IMG/VR virus record: IMGVR_UViG_3300009172_000049
Location: 1-26,117 of that record
DNA length: 26,117 bases
Source of the DNA: a virus
Strand: one strand, 5' to 3'
Shown here: positions 22,601 to 26,117 of the stretch, piece after piece
Numbering within the stretch: position 1 is the stretch's first letter
Layout: each line of letters opens with the position of its first letter
Translations under genes and position numbers: made by a program
Notes under the pieces: model-generated
The model's database searches: none
Told to the model about the DNA's origin: nothing
The model's input: only the letters and a program-made list of their open reading frames with translations

Positions 22601-23350
22601 GAAACTTTGAAAAATAAGTTTGGATGGCGACAATTTAAAGATATATTAAACAGAGATATCTATAAGAGATTAGATGGTAGACAAAATTACAGATTATCTG
22701 AACCATTAGCATTTAATGATAAGGTAATTACAGTAGATAATAGTACTAATTTACCTGACCCAGTTCCAGGATCAAAGTATCCGGGTGTAATATTTGTTGA
22801 CAATGAACGTATAGAATACTTTAGAAAGACTGGTAATACTCTTGGACAGCTAAGAAGAGGAACATTGGGTACTGGAATTAAATCAATTTATTCTGTAGGC
22901 ACAGAGCTGTATGATCAAAGTCAAACAGCAACTATGCCATATAAGGACGAAGTATTAACAAGTACATTTACAGCTGATGGTACATCAGCAGCTTATGATC
23001 TTGACTTTACTCCTGCTAGTGTAAACGAGTTTGAAGTATTTGTTGCAGGTCGTAGACTAAGAAAAACAGCATTAGAGTCGTATCAGTTAGATACAACGTT
23101 GCGTACAACATATGCAACATCGACAGAACAAATTAGTCAAGATTCTCCATTAGGAGATGTAACTTTACCAGCAGAGTTTAGCATACAGAACAGCAACGAA
23201 TTAGTGTTGCTAGAAACACCAGGAGTAAATCAAAAGGTAATAGTAATAAGAAAACAAGGTAGAATATGGAATGTTCCAGGCACAGCGTTAAGTAATGCAG
23301 AATCCGACATTAGTAGATTCTTAAGATCAGCAACGGTTGACTTACCCTGA
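7598..23350 (+). CDS. Giant multidomain virion/baseplate protein (5250 residues) in the gp7 position
   Basis: One unbroken frame encodes about 580 kDa (estimated at 110 Da per residue). Domain walk: residues 27-155, a block I associate with T4-like marine phage baseplate proteins (LPRYFRTSHNSKFLSSTLDQ, YAWNPHIDWDKF, YYWLPNGP); 183-343, cupredoxin-like; 925-1240, conserved phage block (EGHDGSKF, LLLELELRIYNNIKI, RPHTHPWEMLGF); about 1500-1800, two modules with a Y..GD.V pattern; 1830-1910, HLIGYQKRTYLENI and LFDALASADQ; about 2140-3311, FG-GAP-like propeller interrupted by about 645 residues; 3380-3650, conserved phage block (VGELWWNLTNAKYL, DVYEWVESDVLPSVW, ILNSPRQSWFVNSAEALKQV); 3703-3767 and 4070-4134, Gly-Ser-Gly-Tyr-type repeats; about 4320-5250, beta-rich DGST repeats, with PGVIFVDNERIEYF...LRRGTLGTG at about 5060-5095. 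There is no signal peptide and no membrane segment. It directly follows gp6, where T4 has gp7 (about 1030 residues), so a wedge-peripheral role is inferred. It may carry enzyme or receptor functions that I cannot see. Confidence 0.85.
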   Translation: MAYDKDQMEPALPGGDDSIRRKSENHLPRYFRTSHNSKFLSSTLDQLIQPGVAEKLNGYLGRKVSKAFKPTDNYIGAVTSSREQYQLEPAAVIKDNLGNVTYYKDYNDYINTVSNLGGSVTDHSRLNTQETYAWNPHIDWDKFTNYREYYWLPNGPDLVTVIGQTKDVISTYTVALGQNVDNVTYVFSPDGLTNNPTLKLYRGQTYRFEIDTPNHPMAFATKKSFTPGEAVVIETTDGVRSSGVFDVVLYDQDGTAYDAGGFIIDPVTQAQAVGSVSFGDATNTSLIYDTGISKVDADGNALATVYIEKGIIEFTIPDTAPDALYYISKNDPNVAGYMQIFDIEDNTAINVEADILGKKTYTTSNGFALSNGMKVEFAGEVTPVKYASNEWYVEGVGDKIKLVRQSDLTVSGSFTDDISVPFDAQGFDFYPFSDAIGYPTKKDYIVINRASLDGNLWSRYNRWFHKSVVETSNTLSNNPSTILEDSRAKRPIIEFNQGLKLFNFGTKSKTDVDLVDTFTTDIFSTIEGSAGYNVDGVNLTNGMRVLFTADTDDLVSGKIYKVSFITFRNNIQISLVEETDTPPVTNENVFVKFGTVNGGKFFSYNGTTWTVSQQKTSINQQPLFDMYDAKGNAFSNTTNYNSTTFAGNKIFAYKVGTGTNDAELGFPLSYRNITNTGDITFDFALTGNTFTYQVGTVLYTSKTETGFLRKYSTIDTFEYTNGWLKTAKLSNQPVIRQYIYDNTTDNFYIDVYNNVDYITNLWLTVYLNNKLQFKDVDYTVAQDVNGVSYITFANSLTTDDVIVLKTKSKYPKNKNGYYEIAKNLERNPLNDDITEFTLGEVNDHVSTIVEEINNFSGVFPGPSNLRDIGNLSANGKKFLKHSGPINLAMYHLVDPQANIVKSMRYARREYGKFKRQFLETANTLGFEGPVKEHVDNILKEMNKDKTSSMPFYFSDMIPQGGSVKTTHAVLDSDERYFPLSATFSMSVLSRKAVQIYLNGTQLTHGKDYTFNSEGFADVTATKAVGDAIDVYEYDSTNASFAPPTPTKLGLYPAYHPQIYTDNTPVVPVTVIEGHDGSKFVGYDDFRDNLLLELELRIYNNIKISYDTNIFDIHNFLPGKDRDTGFTRQEINSSMTADFLQWNQLVDGDYVSNSGFDRNNAFTFNYSSTRYKNGTQNLPGHWRQTYMYAFDTDRPHTHPWEMLGFTIKPTWWETTYGPAPYTRNNKVLWQDLEQGIVREPKKSIVVRSKYIRPGLQTTIPTDDGGNLLSPNASGILDNFNSEYVTDNWVVGDGGPVESGWRRSSEYPFSLITAHIQNQPNAIFAAGFDRSRQKRNLANQIVYGDSGVSIKLSNIVFPNTIDDTSQIFTSGLINYISNYLSSNTAASYTKYKQNLVAIKNQIGSKIAGYTDKEKFRLILDSRTPTNEGNVFIPKENYNLILNTSSPIQTVSYSGVMIEKQAEGYVIRGYDNFVPNFKYYKRIVRTNDPIINVGGISESFVNFDSDKTYSVGQIIKTGESFLRVTTTHISSTNIDASKFATIPELPLIGGAVASMPRVFEDTLSTLNYGDKLSTLQDVVDFLYGYGKYLTDQGFAFEERIEGSNEVANWPTSAKQFMFWTTQNWAAGTLITISPGAKKLKLQSSYSVVDNIYDTFYGYSILKGDGKKLNSEYIRIAKGVENECTVTVVNSADGIFAARFPLVQKEHVLLLDNKTVFNDVIYDPAPGYRQERIKVLGYRTDNWNGSLNIPGFIYDNANAVEWEAWSDYTIGDLVKYKEFYYSADKKITGTQLFNADDWNRLDKKPEAGLLTNFDYKINQFADFYDLDSDNFDTEQQRLAQHLIGYQKRTYLENIINDDVSQYKFYQGFILDKGSKNSLTKLFDALASADQESLEFFEEWAIKDGQYGASEGFEEVEYLLDETQFRLDPQPILLTDTGTGQETDLVYRIKNHETYLKSNNYDHSPFPTKYIQKGYTKDSGYVNPKDVDLVVSTYNDIANKNFDDINSQDYVWVGNVNQSWSVYQHVITDYIIEAVETSAGEFTITVNATPLDISTGDVLGLFNLLIKTYAPGQFDSALDLTQTVSPIKGFYKVKSVALNKITFETTETIVAVEECEGKLSKFISVRVGNLSEANTLAEQEIDAEEKLWIDNAGNDKWLVLQNKNKFNVQQELSNSETGTDHNYGTSIAVDDRNVRLAVGAPDLGDNGKVFVYNRSSNALNYTLSQVLDPEANITATGQKYGYDVSMSGDGEYIIVGAPYASNVKTNFKNAFSTTANYAAGDIVSLNNGLWQADDAILGAVSNITFNSFNSVAQINYDINNYTQDAVDIPVILTGDYPFKNITTDHFLLRAPKAMYDGSGQGDQIYLRWNSLANANQTQINLTTRAPFDGSIPYLSKEYLESEHTISYKIDAILYIDASNNIPAVGDIVTTQGATATVVYVHNESAQLTIYVNNINGEFPLENSLFINGNDFIGEYQRIGPNESITTTGSWGGYWFIQSSNPYAVGSTNADAGRSLVFKDFVSISDVATDSTLDGYYYNSLDYATSIQNSESVINSFIQTLSFTGTPGPLGSSTPVVSRKFVVRAPKLLSDASSAGEKFTLYLNNLPDTVTTVKFDSLLSIGAGEIITQAVTGATAVVLENTTSSYTAKVNSITGSFDLINLLSFSSSGNLGIKLTELPVQSFISDPSAIGLNFSATNKEHTIDDIWDGYISFVNTKFLNGEPFEPIVGQTVRDKSTQATAEVAYYQRSLNNVTIFVKNVSGNWSLGNQFGNNAEIEMMPYAPGPNPDVYGRSGIYTIPRVMGQIQRVNLGTDSAGIGKLFVVDTNANITAPAGDFRTASQLGAKIVNNSLTGDFAYLEPDTNFEYWMYKQTVINGIPRSANTPTSDNLDWTEVYKVPTASTGSIGDTPFTNEGIYYIYQKNNGGIYISLGSFVGPERQSNNYLGSIVEVTKSATGIYRGFVSAPADTTVSNPGKIYFLKNGTENGILYNWEYAKNKNYKGEFNASSSYFTGNIVSLDDKLYNAVTNITAGTFNALQWNSTDDLIDYVGYVPNDTGVSIINDSSYDLSTVLDQGLLYDFANSFDVTPDGEVLIVNAKYGNGKPNLVVVYRILNGQYQRSQQLTSPSNTEAFGESIAISTDGKLIAVSAPLDDTNKNNQGKVYIYKKVNEIFVFSQTLMSPNNKTSQFFGDKIDFDGNRLVVNSKNGNNWVDTTFDVYSSPTGVGYTLDKTSTKNLSSTVFDNDFTTYKKQYEQQGSIYVYEVINDTMMYAQQLQYQNTSSAVTEFGKDFKLKNNHVYVGLPKVSVNAVYTGSVIDFRIPDNKMIWETLRQPKDAVDISKIKRAILYNVKTNKLLTYLDYIDPVQGKVAGPAEQNLTYKTYYDPAYYTVGDNNVTVMPSASWGAEQVGELWWNLTNAKYLNAYQSDVIFSANNWSQLFDSNTVDVYEWVESDVLPSVWNSQTNQTAAVVDGIDGTSLYADTVYSSRQTYDKISGTLGIKYYFWVKNKRTMPDVDFRTISSFDVAKLIEDPKGQGYKFAALISENSFTLYNCESLLENKDVAFSLQYWTIDNQDINIHNQYQIVTDGLSTSKPNRDIERKWFDSLVGYDEQSKQVPSPNLSPKQKYGILNSPRQSWFVNSAEALKQVMERVNAVLLENLIIDNKDLTKIKASALQPSVVSREFDTTVDTVADLEFIGVAKAQQATMQLTVNDGVITNVVVLNAGRGYLVAPTYKIVGPGTGAELEFTINNLGVITNVSVVNGGTNYSSTDVITIRRYTALVKTDETILGKWALYERDSTARIWQRTASQSYDVTLFWDYIDWYATGYTQFTETNFVIEGAYQLPSINDTIGDVVKINNVGSGGWLLLRKITNQANVDYTINYETIGRQNGTIKFKNTLYDTAASATGFDIISFDSQFFDSVPSTEIRAVLNCIKHDLFTEELALEYNKLFFASLRYVFSEQQNVDWAFKTSFVKAKHNVGQLREDITFNNDSLPSYEKYLEEVKPFKTKLREYLSAYEKLDNSQSRVTDFDLQPIYNDTTKLIEPQNVKVVGDTLIGINDSLETYPFKNWTDNVGFKVTEIQIANGGSGYTQAPTIKLTGGGGTGATAIAKLGVNGTVTSVEVTNKGSSYITAPTLMLTGSVSETGKNAKLSVILGDGLTRGMLNVVKFDRVSGDYSITSINETETFTGTGSKYIYELKWPMDLKTTNVTVTVNNIELLRSEYSFINIKDSTTTSYTRYHGKITLAEPTPVNTSIVITYKKAISLLTAQDRINIAYNPVTGQFAKDLGQLMDGVDYGGVEVKSFDFGGPTGWDTAPWFTSEYDTYDQTFEDETFTLDGSTISVTLATPLESGVVYNLYKNGVRLDDPDWVNDSSQFTNPNAVMRSITGDGVQTLIELDELGISNGANDVIVIRKSTSDGSFLPVPGTYDTLIEGGALEYNTAKGILAEEINIDGDGFATTANSGGPDENLPGRVFDTVDIKVYERPTGGSSKIHSRNYVGDGTTTDYDIGTTPILDELVFVKVNNVIQTAYTIDYETNKVKFTTAPTLASKINLVTLDYSGTNILDLDEFISDGSTADFLTNITHTPNLSSLVTIDGKKVEHVLTKSNNTYAAENRIVIRFAEPPKIDAVVKYAIFEGPIQNFSAVTIDEFIADGSTILFDLTQTPFTQKPHEWFTIVQVNNTILNAGYSQKYVMTESREYQLKLWQVPTGSVRSGQLRIYLNGQKINYIDDWSFTSAGQYNSALDADDQLGSAVLLNASVGAPGDILRIYIVGQEDSTAAGGDYRYGYFDNDNNFVEDDGKLSIYSTLSNGDKVKVYQFSNHDTQGIERQSLDVVERTLLSPGVAANRQVFEIDGSTANLNLLPPLAARKQYAVYLNNTRIDDPNYNTAQQTNDNAVLLTITGAEQTIFDAQATGLVLVTGDILEIVELGASVTPDSGTADWYELRQLRAGYINLQSPAVDDQYVWVVKNGTLLDPSVDYVVTPNKMRIKLKENLDENDTVETFHFAKETLKNKFGWRQFKDILNRDIYKRLDGRQNYRLSEPLAFNDKVITVDNSTNLPDPVPGSKYPGVIFVDNERIEYFRKTGNTLGQLRRGTLGTGIKSIYSVGTELYDQSQTATMPYKDEVLTSTFTADGTSAAYDLDFTPASVNEFEVFVAGRRLRKTALESYQLDTTLRTTYATSTEQISQDSPLGDVTLPAEFSIQNSNELVLLETPGVNQKVIVIRKQGRIWNVPGTALSNAESDISRFLRSATVDLP
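8144..8626 (+). other. Cupredoxin-like domain inside the giant protein, copper site apparently lost
   Basis: Residues about 183-343. The opening NPTLKLYRGQTYRFEI and NHPMAF and the closing EFTIPDTAPDALYYISKND match the pattern of cupredoxin-like domains common in marine phage structural proteins. In copper-binding relatives the last loop reads roughly YYCxxHPxMGG; here the equivalent residues are S328, D331 and V334, while the P332-N333 scaffold and G336 remain. H215 survives. A stretch of about 80 residues is inserted between the two halves. The likely role is structural. The fold assignment rests on motif recognition. Confidence 0.55.
14020..17535 (+). other. Seven-blade FG-GAP-like beta-propeller split by an insertion
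   Basis: Residues about 2140-3311 contain blade-like units of the form (Y/F)G..(I/V)......(V/I)....P....G.(V/I)(F/Y)(V/I)Y: blade 1 at 14123-14235 (AVGAPDLGDNGKVFVYN); blade 2 first half at 14297-14372 (IIVGAPYASN), second half at 16310-16395 (EGIYYIYQKNNG); blade 3 at 16408-16560 (FVSAPADTTVSNPGKIYFL); blade 4 at 16813-16920; blade 5 at 16966-17100 (IAVSAPLDD, GKVYIYK); blade 6 at 17140-17360 (GSIYVYEV); blade 7 at 17429-17530 (YVGLPKVS). A strand before blade 1 (KWLVLQNKNKFNVQQEL) could close the ring. The blades lack the DxDxDG calcium loop of integrin-type repeats. Blades 4, 6 and 7 are weaker matches. Confidence 0.6.
14615..15905 (+). repeat. Diverged internal duplications within the propeller insertion
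   Basis: Two long units begin with related sequences, FLLRAPKAMYDGSGQGDQIY (from about 14618) and FVVRAPKLLSDASSAGEKFT (from about 15320), about 702 bases apart. Each continues into a shorter motif of the form G..(I/V)....GATA.V......(L/Y)...V..I.G.F.L: GDIVTTQGATATVV (about 14855), GEIITQAVTGATAVV (about 15449), and a third without the long leader, GQTVRDKSTQATAEVAYY (about 15761). The similarity is clear in protein and weak in DNA, so the duplications are old. Confidence 0.6.
18703..20000 (+). repeat. Two separated pairs of Gly-Tyr beta repeats in the giant protein
   Basis: Two regions of about 65 residues each (18703-18897 and 19805-19998) share the alternating pattern (I/V)T.V.V.N.G..Y...PT....G.GTGA. 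Examples are ITNVVVLNAGRGYLVAPTYK and VTSVEVTNKGSSYITAPTLM. Such repeats are frequent in marine phage structural proteins and probably form short beta units. About 300 residues of other sequence separate the two regions. Confidence 0.7.
20566..23060 (+). repeat. C-terminal series of DGST-type beta repeats in the giant protein
   Basis: At least six diverged units share the opening F..DG(S/T)(T/S) followed by alternating hydrophobics and a (V/I)..N(G/N)..(I/L) strand: near 20566 (TLDGSTISVTLATPL), 21067 (VGDGTTTDYDIGTTP), 21280 (FISDGSTADF), 21520 (FIADGSTILFDL), 22130 (EIDGSTANLNLLPPL) and 22970 (FTADGTSAAYDL). The first and fifth are closest and also share R.DDP(D/N) and NAV...ITG over about 90 residues. 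Likely tandem beta-sandwich or fibre-like domains. Confidence 0.65.
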
Positions 23351-23356
23351 TAAATA
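23349..23356 (+). promoter_or_regulatory. Probable T4-type late promoter (GATAAATA)
   Basis: GATAAATA overlaps the TGA stop of the giant gene and matches the NATAAATA form of the T4-type late -10 element. Transcription would start near 23362, upstream of the ribosome site AGGA (23364-23367) and the ATG at 23375. It would let the fibre-side genes be expressed independently of the 15.7-kb gene before them. Confidence 0.55.
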
Positions 23357-23374
23357 ACACAGTAGGATATAAAA

Positions 23375-23989
23375 ATGAACGATAACTTTAAAGAAAAAAA
23401 CGGTATACTGATCAAAGGTCATATCAAAATACATAACCCGGAAACGGGGGAAATTTTCATTGATAAAAATAATGCTATTCATTATGAAAATATGAGTATT
23501 GCATTAGCAGACAGCGTTGGCAATAGAGGCAACGGCTGGATATATGAAATGAGCTTTGGCAACGGCGGTACTAGCGTTGATCCTACAGGCATTATTACAT
23601 ACTTGACGCCAAACTCTACAGGAACAAATGCAAGTTTGTATAATCAGACGTATACAAAAATTGTAGATGATAACAGTGTAAACAACACTGATCCGGTTAG
23701 AAATAAGATCGAAACAAGACACGTTAGTGGTACAAACTATACAGATGTATTAATAACATGTTTACTAGATTACGGCGAACCTAGTGGCCAGGATGCGTTT
23801 GATACAGCAACAGATCAAAACAGTTTATATGTATTTGACGAGCTGGGATTAAAAGGGTATTCGGCGTCAGGTACTGGAAATTTACTAACACATGTTGTTT
23901 TCCACCCTGTCCAAAAGTCTTTGAACAGGTTAATTCAAATTGATTATACTGTAAGGATACAAAGTCTTGCAGGGACGGTTGGGGAATAA
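23375..23989 (+). CDS. Putative virion structural protein, 204 residues
   Basis: A beta-rich, acidic protein without signal peptide or membrane segment. The N-terminus (KGHIKIHNPETGEIFIDKNN, then AIHYENMSIALADSV) and the following block (WIYEMSFGNGG, ITYLTPNSTGTNASLYNQTY) resemble proteins I associate with structural gene clusters of marine T4-like phages, but I cannot give it a firm T4 gene number. By order it sits where T4 has gp8, yet it is shorter than gp8 (334 residues) and I see no specific match, so I leave it unnamed. Start choice: ATG at 23375 with AGGA seven bases upstream. It ends three bases before the next gene, whose ribosome site (GGGGAA, 23981-23986) lies in its last codons, implying coupled translation. 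Baseplate wedge or fibre-attachment protein are both reasonable alternatives. Confidence 0.65.
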   Translation: MNDNFKEKNGILIKGHIKIHNPETGEIFIDKNNAIHYENMSIALADSVGNRGNGWIYEMSFGNGGTSVDPTGIITYLTPNSTGTNASLYNQTYTKIVDDNSVNNTDPVRNKIETRHVSGTNYTDVLITCLLDYGEPSGQDAFDTATDQNSLYVFDELGLKGYSASGTGNLLTHVVFHPVQKSLNRLIQIDYTVRIQSLAGTVGE

Positions 23990-23992
23990 TAA

Positions 23993-26008
23993 ATGGCATA
24001 TACAATAGCATATACTGATCAAGCTAACAAAGGTACAATTACTGTAGAAGATAATACTATCAATACAGAGACTGGGCTAGGCTTACCAGGCAGAAACGCA
24101 ACAGCATATGGTACAACGATCGCTTCAAACTTTTTACATATATTAGAAAACTTTGCTAGTGCTACACAACCGTCAACACCAGTTGAAGGACAGTTATGGT
24201 ACGATACAGCTCCAGGAACAGAACAATTAAAAGTTTATGACGGAACAAATTGGGTAGCTAGTGGAGGCCTTAAGAAAGCAAGTACTGCTCCTCAAGCAGG
24301 ACAAAGTTTAATTGGAGACCTTTGGGTTGACACTGATAACCAGCAGTTGTATCTGTTTAGTGGATCGGGTTGGGTATTAGTAGGACCTAACTTTAGTGAT
24401 GGGCTTGTAACGGGAGCATTACCAATTACAGTTATTGGTACTGACGACTTAACTTACAACGTATTACAAATTGAAGTTGATGCTAAGCCAGTAGCACTTA
24501 TTACAACTAAATCGTTTACGCCTAAAGTTGTAATTCCAGGATTTAGTACACTAAGCCCCGGTATCAATCTTTCTGCAAATAATATCGAAGGCGCCGGAGT
24601 ACCTAAGTTTTACGGTACTGCTGAAAAAGCAGAAGGATTAATTGTAAGTGGTAATACTATTGCTGCAGGAAACTTCCTTAGAGGCGATGTTACAAGTACA
24701 ACGGCTTTTCCTATTAATGTTCAAAACAATACAGGAATAAATTACGGTATTAATGCAGAAATGAATATCGGTGTTGAAGGCAACGCTGGTGTATTCCAAC
24801 ATAATATTGCTGGGTCCTCAATGGACTTTAAAGTTAAGAACGATGGCATCTTAAAAAATGTTCTTCGATTAGATAGTAATTTAAAAGTTGGCGTTAATAA
24901 TGTTGCACCTGACCAAGAATTAGACGTTACTGGTAACATACAAGCTAGTGGGTTAATTAATACTACTTCAACTGTAAACAGTACAACGTTTAGCAACGGT
25001 AGTATTAGAACAGCAGGCGGATTAGGCGTTTCTCAAGATGTTAATATTGGCGGAGCACTAACTGTCACAGGCGTAACAACAACTAGAAATGTTCTACCTA
25101 ATGAAAATAATACTAAAAGTATTGGTAGTACAAGTGCAAAATATGCAAATATATATGCAACTACTTTTGTGGGCAACTTAACAGGTAATGTAAGCGGCAC
25201 AGTTTCTGGTAGAGCTGGAAGTGCAGACAGAATAACAAGTGCAACAACATTTAGATTTTCAGGAGATATCACAGCCGCAGATGTAGTATTTGACGGACAA
25301 ACTGGTGGTACACTAAAAGTTTTTAATACTTCTATTAGTAATGACATCGTTGCAGGAAAAACAAACGTATTAACATCACAAGCTGATGATGAATTTTTAA
25401 TTAACAGAACTTCTGGTGATACTGGATTAAAGAAAATTAATAGAATTAATTTGTTTTCAGCTATCCAAGGACTTACTCCTGTAGGTACTGTTGTATCATT
25501 TGCAGGTGGATCAGCGCCAATAGGATGGTTAATTTGTGATGGTACAGAGTATTTAATAAGTCAATACGGGTCATTGTATGGTGTTGTTGGTACAACATAT
25601 AAGGCGTCACCAACGTCGGGGTTTTTTGCATTACCTGACTTGCGTGGAAGATTCTTACTTGGACCAGACAACATGGGAGGCACAAGTGCTAATGTTGTAA
25701 CATCAGGATCTGCAGATGTTGTTGGTGCTAAAGACGGTGCTGAAACTATTACAATTGCAACTGAAAACTTGCCAGAACATGAACATGATCTTAGAGGCGA
25801 AAGCGGTGACCAGTACTATGCTACAAGAGATGTTTCTGGAACACCAAACGATAACGATGCGATTATTTATGATTCACCAACTGGCACAGGAGCTGGCCAA
25901 GCCTATCCTGCAAGTGGTGGTGTTTTAACAGATAATAGCTTAGGACAAGCAATAAGTGTTATGAATCCATATATGACAATGAATTTCATAATTTATACTG
26001 GAGGGTAA
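23993..26008 (+). CDS. Tail-fibre-like protein with tail-collar domain
   Basis: This 671-residue protein probably forms a trimeric receptor-binding or short tail fibre. Residues 1-45 form a short attachment-type module (YTIAYTDQANKGTITVEDNT), also seen in the next gene. Residues about 65-135 hold two W(Y/V)DT repeats (EGQLWYDTAPG and GDLWVDTDNQ). The middle is fibre-like: DVTGNIQASG, GGLGVSQDVNIGGALTV, KSIGSTSAKYANIYATTFVG and Gly/Thr repeats (about 310-410). From about 496 a phage tail-collar domain follows (VGTVVSFAGGSAPIGWLICD, FALPDLRGRFLLG). ENLPEHEHDL places H596 and H598 in an HxH arrangement like the metal-binding histidines of T4 gp12 and gp37. The C-terminus (NPYMTMNFIIYTGG) is the usual end for such fibres. 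No chaperone-peptidase domain is present. The start ATG has GGGGAA seven bases upstream. Confidence 0.85.
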   Translation: MAYTIAYTDQANKGTITVEDNTINTETGLGLPGRNATAYGTTIASNFLHILENFASATQPSTPVEGQLWYDTAPGTEQLKVYDGTNWVASGGLKKASTAPQAGQSLIGDLWVDTDNQQLYLFSGSGWVLVGPNFSDGLVTGALPITVIGTDDLTYNVLQIEVDAKPVALITTKSFTPKVVIPGFSTLSPGINLSANNIEGAGVPKFYGTAEKAEGLIVSGNTIAAGNFLRGDVTSTTAFPINVQNNTGINYGINAEMNIGVEGNAGVFQHNIAGSSMDFKVKNDGILKNVLRLDSNLKVGVNNVAPDQELDVTGNIQASGLINTTSTVNSTTFSNGSIRTAGGLGVSQDVNIGGALTVTGVTTTRNVLPNENNTKSIGSTSAKYANIYATTFVGNLTGNVSGTVSGRAGSADRITSATTFRFSGDITAADVVFDGQTGGTLKVFNTSISNDIVAGKTNVLTSQADDEFLINRTSGDTGLKKINRINLFSAIQGLTPVGTVVSFAGGSAPIGWLICDGTEYLISQYGSLYGVVGTTYKASPTSGFFALPDLRGRFLLGPDNMGGTSANVVTSGSADVVGAKDGAETITIATENLPEHEHDLRGESGDQYYATRDVSGTPNDNDAIIYDSPTGTGAGQAYPASGGVLTDNSLGQAISVMNPYMTMNFIIYTGG

Positions 26009-26013
26009 AGTTA

Positions 26014-26117
26014 GTGAGTTATAGACTAAACAGAACAGATGGTGCATTACTGGTAGACTTAACTGACGGTATACTCGATACAGCTACCACTGATTTAACA
26101 TTAATAGGAAAGAATTA
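26014..26117 (+). CDS. Second tail-fibre-like protein, 3' partial (GTG start)
   Basis: Only the first 34 residues are in the window. They begin at GTG (26014), five bases after the previous stop, with GAGGG (26001-26005) eight bases upstream. The sequence (SYRLNRTDGALLVDLTDGIL, then TATTDLTLIGKN) parallels the N-terminus of the preceding fibre protein (TD...TI.V.D.TI.T.T.L.L.GRN), so the two are probably paralogues sharing an attachment module. This opening is common in fibre-like proteins of marine T4-like phages. Length and C-terminal function cannot be judged. No ATG alternative fits the frame near the start. Confidence 0.75.
   Translation, partial: MSYRLNRTDGALLVDLTDGILDTATTDLTLIGKN

Noticed and set aside
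23375-23989. Naming the 204-residue protein gp8
   Set aside because: Only gene order supports it; length and visible motifs do not.
25716-25928. 70-codon frame on the plus strand inside the fibre gene
   Set aside because: It overlaps the collar domain in another frame, and its Leu/Gln/Met-rich product looks like a frame shadow.

Overview
The window looks like part of the late structural region of a T4-like contractile-tailed phage, most likely a marine one (a cyanophage or pelagiphage type of myovirus). The reasons are a recognisable run of baseplate genes in T4-like order (hub spike gp5, then gp25 and gp6), strong AT bias, one coding strand with almost no intergenic space, and protein motifs I know from marine T4-like phage structural proteins. 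Nothing here identifies the host. Low GC would fit Pelagibacter or Prochlorococcus hosts, but that is only inference.

Layout, all on the + strand: (1) 1-1926, the end of a large virion protein that runs in from the left edge, probably a baseplate hub component; (2) 1936-3303, gp5-type spike with an OB fold and a beta-helix needle but no lysozyme domain; (3) 3306-3596, a small coiled-coil protein of unknown function; (4) 3609-4061, gp25 wedge protein; (5) 4113-7598, an enlarged gp6 wedge protein with an EF-hand-like loop and a serine-rich repeated tail; (6) 7598-23350, one uninterrupted 5250-residue ORF that fills about 60% of the window; (7) 23375-23989, a 204-residue putative structural protein; (8) 23993-26008, a tail-fibre-like protein with a tail-collar domain and an HxH metal motif; (9) 26014 to the right edge, the start of a related fibre protein with a GTG start.

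The genes touch or nearly touch. The longest gap is 51 bases (4062-4112), and gp6 overlaps the giant gene by one base (TAATG). Two T4-type late-promoter-like octamers sit in the gaps before gp6 (4086-4093) and after the giant gene (23349-23356). I saw no tRNA, CRISPR, insertion sequence, integrase or convincing terminator.

The genes probably build one machine: the hub and spike at the centre, the gp25/gp6 wedges around it, the giant protein (in the position of T4 gp7) decorating or extending the wedge periphery, and fibre proteins for receptor contact. The most unusual object is the giant protein. It is a mosaic of conserved phage-specific blocks and extracellular-type modules: a cupredoxin-like domain whose copper ligands appear replaced, short modules resembling carbohydrate-binding repeats, a seven-blade FG-GAP-like beta-propeller that appears to be split inside blade 2 by about 645 residues of internally duplicated sequence, and a long C-terminal series of beta-rich repeats. 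All fold assignments were made by eye and have not been tested by profile or structure searches.
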